A stretch of DNA of 8,625 bases from Frondihabitans sp. (lineage in GTDB: Bacteria > Actinomycetota > Actinomycetes > Actinomycetales > Microbacteriaceae): positions 1 through 8,625 of the forward strand of contig JAODMX010000167.1 of NCBI GenBank assembly GCA_025464735.1, given 5' to 3'. Positions 6,561-8,625 of the stretch are shown piece by piece. Made by a program: the position numbers and the translations under genes. How positions within the stretch are numbered: position 1 is the stretch's first letter; each line of letters opens with the position of its first letter. Under the pieces are notes generated by a model that worked only from the letters and a program-made list of their open reading frames with translations, had not been told where the DNA came from and ran no database searches.

Positions 6561-6566
6561 ATCCTA
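6561..6566 (-). promoter_or_regulatory. -10 box of a probable leaderless gpmA promoter
   Basis: TAGGAT on the minus strand fits TAnnnT and ends 6 nt before the A of the gpmA ATG, so transcription would begin at or beside the start codon. No convincing -35 is visible; the expected place overlaps the -10 box of the divergent gene. An SD-led transcript from further upstream is the alternative, because AGGA overlaps this box. Confidence 0.4.
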
Positions 6567-6581
6567 TCGCCGCAGCTTTTC

Positions 6582-6587
6582 TATGAT
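6582..6587 (+). promoter_or_regulatory. -10 box of a probable leaderless methyltransferase promoter
   Basis: TATGAT matches the sigma-70 consensus at five of six positions and ends 6 nt before ATG 6594. Transcription should therefore start at the A of the start codon. There is no purine-rich ribosome site before this ATG (the preceding bases are TGGTGC), which fits a leaderless mRNA. The -35 region is not recognisable. Confidence 0.5.
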
Positions 6588-6593
6588 TGGTGC

Positions 6594-7370
6594 ATGCCAA
6601 TCGGTTCGGTCACCCGCGGAACGACCGGTACGAACAGGCTGCGCCGTGTCGACAGGTGGATCGCCGTGCATCCGGCCTTCCGGAAGGCGCCGGATCCCCT
6701 GGTCGTCGACCTCGGTTACGGTGCCAGCGCGACGACGCCTCTCGAGCTGCACCAGCGGCTGGCCCGGGTGCGCCCGGACGTCGAAGTCATCGGCATCGAG
6801 ATCGAGCCTGAGCGCGTGCGAACGGCCCAGCTGTCCGCGCGTCCGGGGGTGAGCTTCCGCCTGGGCGGCTTCGAGGTGCCGCTCGAGGGCGACCGGCGAC
6901 CGGCGGTAATCCGGGCGTTCAATGTGCTTCGTCAATACGACTAGTCGGAGGTGTCCGCCGCGTGGAGCCTCATGACCTCCCGACTCGCGCCCGGAGGGGT
7001 CCTGGTCGCGGGCACCTGCAACGAGGTGGGCCGAGTCGCGAGCTGGATCGACCTCACCCGCGACGGCCCGCAAACATTCACGGCCAGCCTGCGTCTCGCC
7101 TCGCTCGAGTCGCCGTCGATCGTGGCCGAGCGACTTCCCAAGGCGCTCATCCATCACAATGTCGAGGGGGAGCGGATCCACTCCTTCCTCGCGGACCTCG
7201 ACCGACAGTGGCGCTACAACGCGGGGCTCGCCGTGTACTCCCCCGTGCAGCGCTGGGTCGCGAGCGCCGAGGGAATGCGCGCCTCGGGTTGGCCGGTGCT
7301 CCACGGTCGCACCCGCTGGCGCCTCGGGGAGATCACTGTTCCGTGGGCGTCTGTCGCCCCGCTCAGCTGA
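6594..7370 (+). pseudogene. Class I SAM-dependent methyltransferase gene interrupted by an in-frame TAG
   Basis: The frame from ATG 6594 encodes 116 residues, meets TAG at 6942-6944, and continues in the same frame for 141 more residues to a TGA at 7368-7370; a full product would be about 258 residues. The first part has SRGTTGTNRLRR-like family start (VTRGTTGTNRLRRVDRW), motif I LVVDLGYGASATT (36-48), the acidic motif VIGIEIEPERV and a motif IV-like AFNVLRQYD. The second part resumes with the post-motif IV helix and LAPGGVLVAGTCNEVGR, so both halves belong to one Rossmann-fold enzyme. From memory of relatives, the stop replaces a Glu after QYD, which a single GAG to TAG change would explain. 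A GTG at 6951 could restart translation 6 nt after the stop, but GGAG directly abuts it, too close to help. The substrate is unknown. Sequencing error, a true nonsense mutation or a split protein are all possible. Confidence 0.75.
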
Positions 7371-7392
7371 CGCGGCTGCTCGCGACAAGCGA

Positions 7393-8526
7393 CTAGCGGC
7401 GGACGGCGCCCAAGCGCGGGAGACGCGGCACGCCGGCTGCGGCACCCGCCGACGGCGGGACGATGACCTCCTGCGCGGCCGCGATCACGGTGTCGTCGGC
7501 GTGCACGACGAGCGGGGCGCTGACATCGACGCTTCGCTTGATCACGGCCAGAGCGATCGGGCCGAGCTCATAGTGAGTGGCGCTCGAGGTGATCGTTCCC
7601 ACCTCGCGGGGCTCGCTGGATCCTGCGCTCGACGACGGGTCGGATGCCGCATCCTCGAACACGGGCGAACCGTGCGGCGGCAGCACGTTGTCAGAGCCGT
7701 CGAGGTGCAGCATGACGAGGCGCCGGGGCGGGTGACCGAGGTTGTGGACCTTCGCCACAGTCTCTTGCCCGCGGTAGCAACCCTTGTCGAGATGGACCGC
7801 GGATCGGAGCCAGTCGAGCTCGTGCGGGATGGTGCGCTCGTCGGCCTCGGTGACGAGCCTCGGGCGCCAGGCCGCGATGCGAAGCGCTTCGAGAGCGAGC
7901 GCGCCTGCGGCGGCGACGTCGGAGGCCGCGACCTGGACGAGACCCTCGGCGGTGACGAGGGTCTCTCGATACGTCCACTCGTGACCCGGGTGGGTGGCCT
8001 CGGCGGCGTAACCGACGCCTCCTGGCGCGACCTCGCTCCACGGGTCGACCCAGACCAGCGGAACGCCCGCAGGATCCGACGCGGGCAACCCCAGATCGGC
8101 AAACGATCCCAGCGTGGCGAAGTCGCCGCTCCGGTCGGCCACTTCGACGCGCAGCATGAAGCGCATCCGGTCGAGCCACGGTGCGAACGTCTCGACTTCG
8201 GCGCCATCGACGAGGAGCCACGTGGTCACGCCGTCGTCGAGGACTCTCGCTGCATGCTCGAGGCGGCCAGCCGGATCGAGCAGGAGGGTCTCAGTGGACT
8301 CACCCACGGCGAGGGTCTTCAGCGACTGACTGGTCAGCGAGTCGAGCCAGGACAGACGATCCGGCCCGGTCACCGTGATCACGCCACGGTTGCCGAGCTC
8401 GACGACGGCGGACCCGGCAGCGAGGGCACGCTGTTCGACGAGCGGATTACCGAAATGGGCGGCAACACCGGTCTCGTCGGCGACGAATCCGGCGCGCGAC
8501 GCGAAGGGAGAGGACTCAGTCGACAT
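7393..8526 (-). CDS. ygfZ: YgfZ/GcvT-domain folate-binding protein (Caf17-like Fe-S maintenance factor)
   Basis: This protein belongs to the YgfZ/Caf17 family, which resembles the glycine-cleavage T-protein, binds folate and helps maintain certain Fe-S enzymes. The diagnostic motif KGCYRGQE (248-255, key Cys250) is intact, preceded by ERTIPHELDWL and followed by VAKVHNLGHPPRRLV. An N-terminal GcvT-like half carries GNRGVITVTGPDRLSWLDSLTSQ, and the ALRIAAWRPRL helix lies in the middle. The C-terminal barrel ends in a basic tail, PRLPRLGAVRR. The ATG at 8526 (377 residues) is preferred over an in-frame ATG at 8547, because MSTESSPFASRAG looks like the natural N-terminus and this start overlaps the upstream stop by 11 nt, fitting translational coupling. 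Neither start has a good Shine-Dalgarno. It is convergent with the methyltransferase gene, with a 22-bp gap. Confidence 0.92.
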   Translation of the reverse strand: MSTESSPFASRAGFVADETGVAAHFGNPLVEQRALAAGSAVVELGNRGVITVTGPDRLSWLDSLTSQSLKTLAVGESTETLLLDPAGRLEHAARVLDDGVTTWLLVDGAEVETFAPWLDRMRFMLRVEVADRSGDFATLGSFADLGLPASDPAGVPLVWVDPWSEVAPGGVGYAAEATHPGHEWTYRETLVTAEGLVQVAASDVAAAGALALEALRIAAWRPRLVTEADERTIPHELDWLRSAVHLDKGCYRGQETVAKVHNLGHPPRRLVMLHLDGSDNVLPPHGSPVFEDAASDPSSSAGSSEPREVGTITSSATHYELGPIALAVIKRSVDVSAPLVVHADDTVIAAAQEVIVPPSAGAAAGVPRLPRLGAVRR

Positions 8527-8625
8527 GCGCGAGCCGCCCCGAGGCATGCGTGCGGAGTTCGTTGCCGAGTGCTGCGATGTCCCACGCCCAGAGGAGGTGG
8601 TTCTCGACCAGGCCGTACATGCGCG
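8516..8625 (-). CDS. Nitrobindin-like FABP-family heme-binding protein, C-terminal end
   Basis: The minus-strand frame entering from the right edge gives 35 codons ending in TGA (8518-8516). Residues RMYGLVENHLLWAWDIAALG and the closing THASGRLAHVD match the C-terminus I know for actinobacterial FABP-family/DUF1794 proteins, now called nitrobindins: small beta-barrels that bind heme. The His about ten residues from the end is at the place of the proximal heme ligand described for this family; that is recalled, not tested. The rest of the gene is outside the window. It overlaps the ygfZ start by 11 nt, so the two are probably one transcript with coupled translation. Confidence 0.72.
   Translation of the reverse strand, partial: RMYGLVENHLLWAWDIAALGNELRTHASGRLAHVD

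Noticed and set aside
6150..6593. Upstream extension of the methyltransferase frame into the gpmA region
   Set aside because: The extension is antisense to gpmA and has no family similarity. The protein resembles its relatives only from ATG 6594, which also has a well-placed -10 box.
6942..6944. Pyrrolysine or other amber recoding
   Set aside because: TAG is the normal stop of at least five other genes here, and no readthrough structure is apparent next to it.
6942..6951. Frameshift as the cause of the methyltransferase break
   Set aside because: Both halves are in the same frame (starts at 6594 and 6951 are a multiple of three apart), so only a nonsense codon is needed.
7371..7392. Terminator between the methyltransferase and ygfZ genes
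   Set aside because: Only a 4-bp TCGC/GCGA pairing is visible and no T-run, which is too little to call.
8527..8547. ATG 8547 as start of ygfZ
   Set aside because: It adds seven residues unlike the family start, has no ribosome site, and increases the overlap with the upstream gene to 32 nt.

Overview
The window looks like chromosomal DNA from a high-GC actinobacterium, most likely of the family Microbacteriaceae. The evidence is strong G/C bias at third codon positions, a high-GC type LytR-CpsA-Psr (LCP) protein, an actinobacterial GpmA with an Ala-rich tail, the nitrobindin-YgfZ gene pair, and -10 boxes of the TAnnnT type. The genus assignment is inference. I see no tRNA, rRNA, insertion sequence, CRISPR array or prophage gene.

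Layout. (1) 1-2072, + strand: the 3' end of a ChvE/MmsE-type multiple-monosaccharide ABC importer operon. A permease cut by the window edge is followed by a lipoprotein sugar-binding protein. Two stem-loops lie in the gap between them, and a strong intrinsic terminator ends the unit. (2) 2200-3486, +: an LCP-family glycopolymer transferase with its own upstream region. (3) 3487-3788: a gene-poor stretch holding a perfect 14-bp palindrome and an attenuator-like arrangement (a 17-codon leader frame, then competing hairpins, then T6). (4) 3789-5725, +: a LuxR-type regulator with a MalT-like helical body but no ATPase domain, and 14 bp behind it a short P-loop protein with a degenerate Walker A and no visible lid. 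(5) 5726-5811: a large nested inverted repeat filling the gap between convergent genes. (6) 5811-6554, -: gpmA (glycolysis). (7) 6594-7370, +: a class I SAM methyltransferase gene interrupted by an in-frame TAG. gpmA and this gene diverge from a 39-bp gap with two -10 boxes, each placed for a leaderless mRNA. (8) 7393-8625, -: ygfZ, overlapped by the end of a nitrobindin-like gene.

How the parts relate. Most genes are household functions: sugar uptake, wall glycopolymer attachment, glycolysis, and Fe-S or heme-related proteins. The least described pieces are the ATPase-less LuxR regulator with its reduced P-loop partner and possible attenuated leader, and the amber-interrupted methyltransferase. 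I do not see a complete defence or mobile system. The novelty here is at the level of small regulatory structures and unusual protein architecture.
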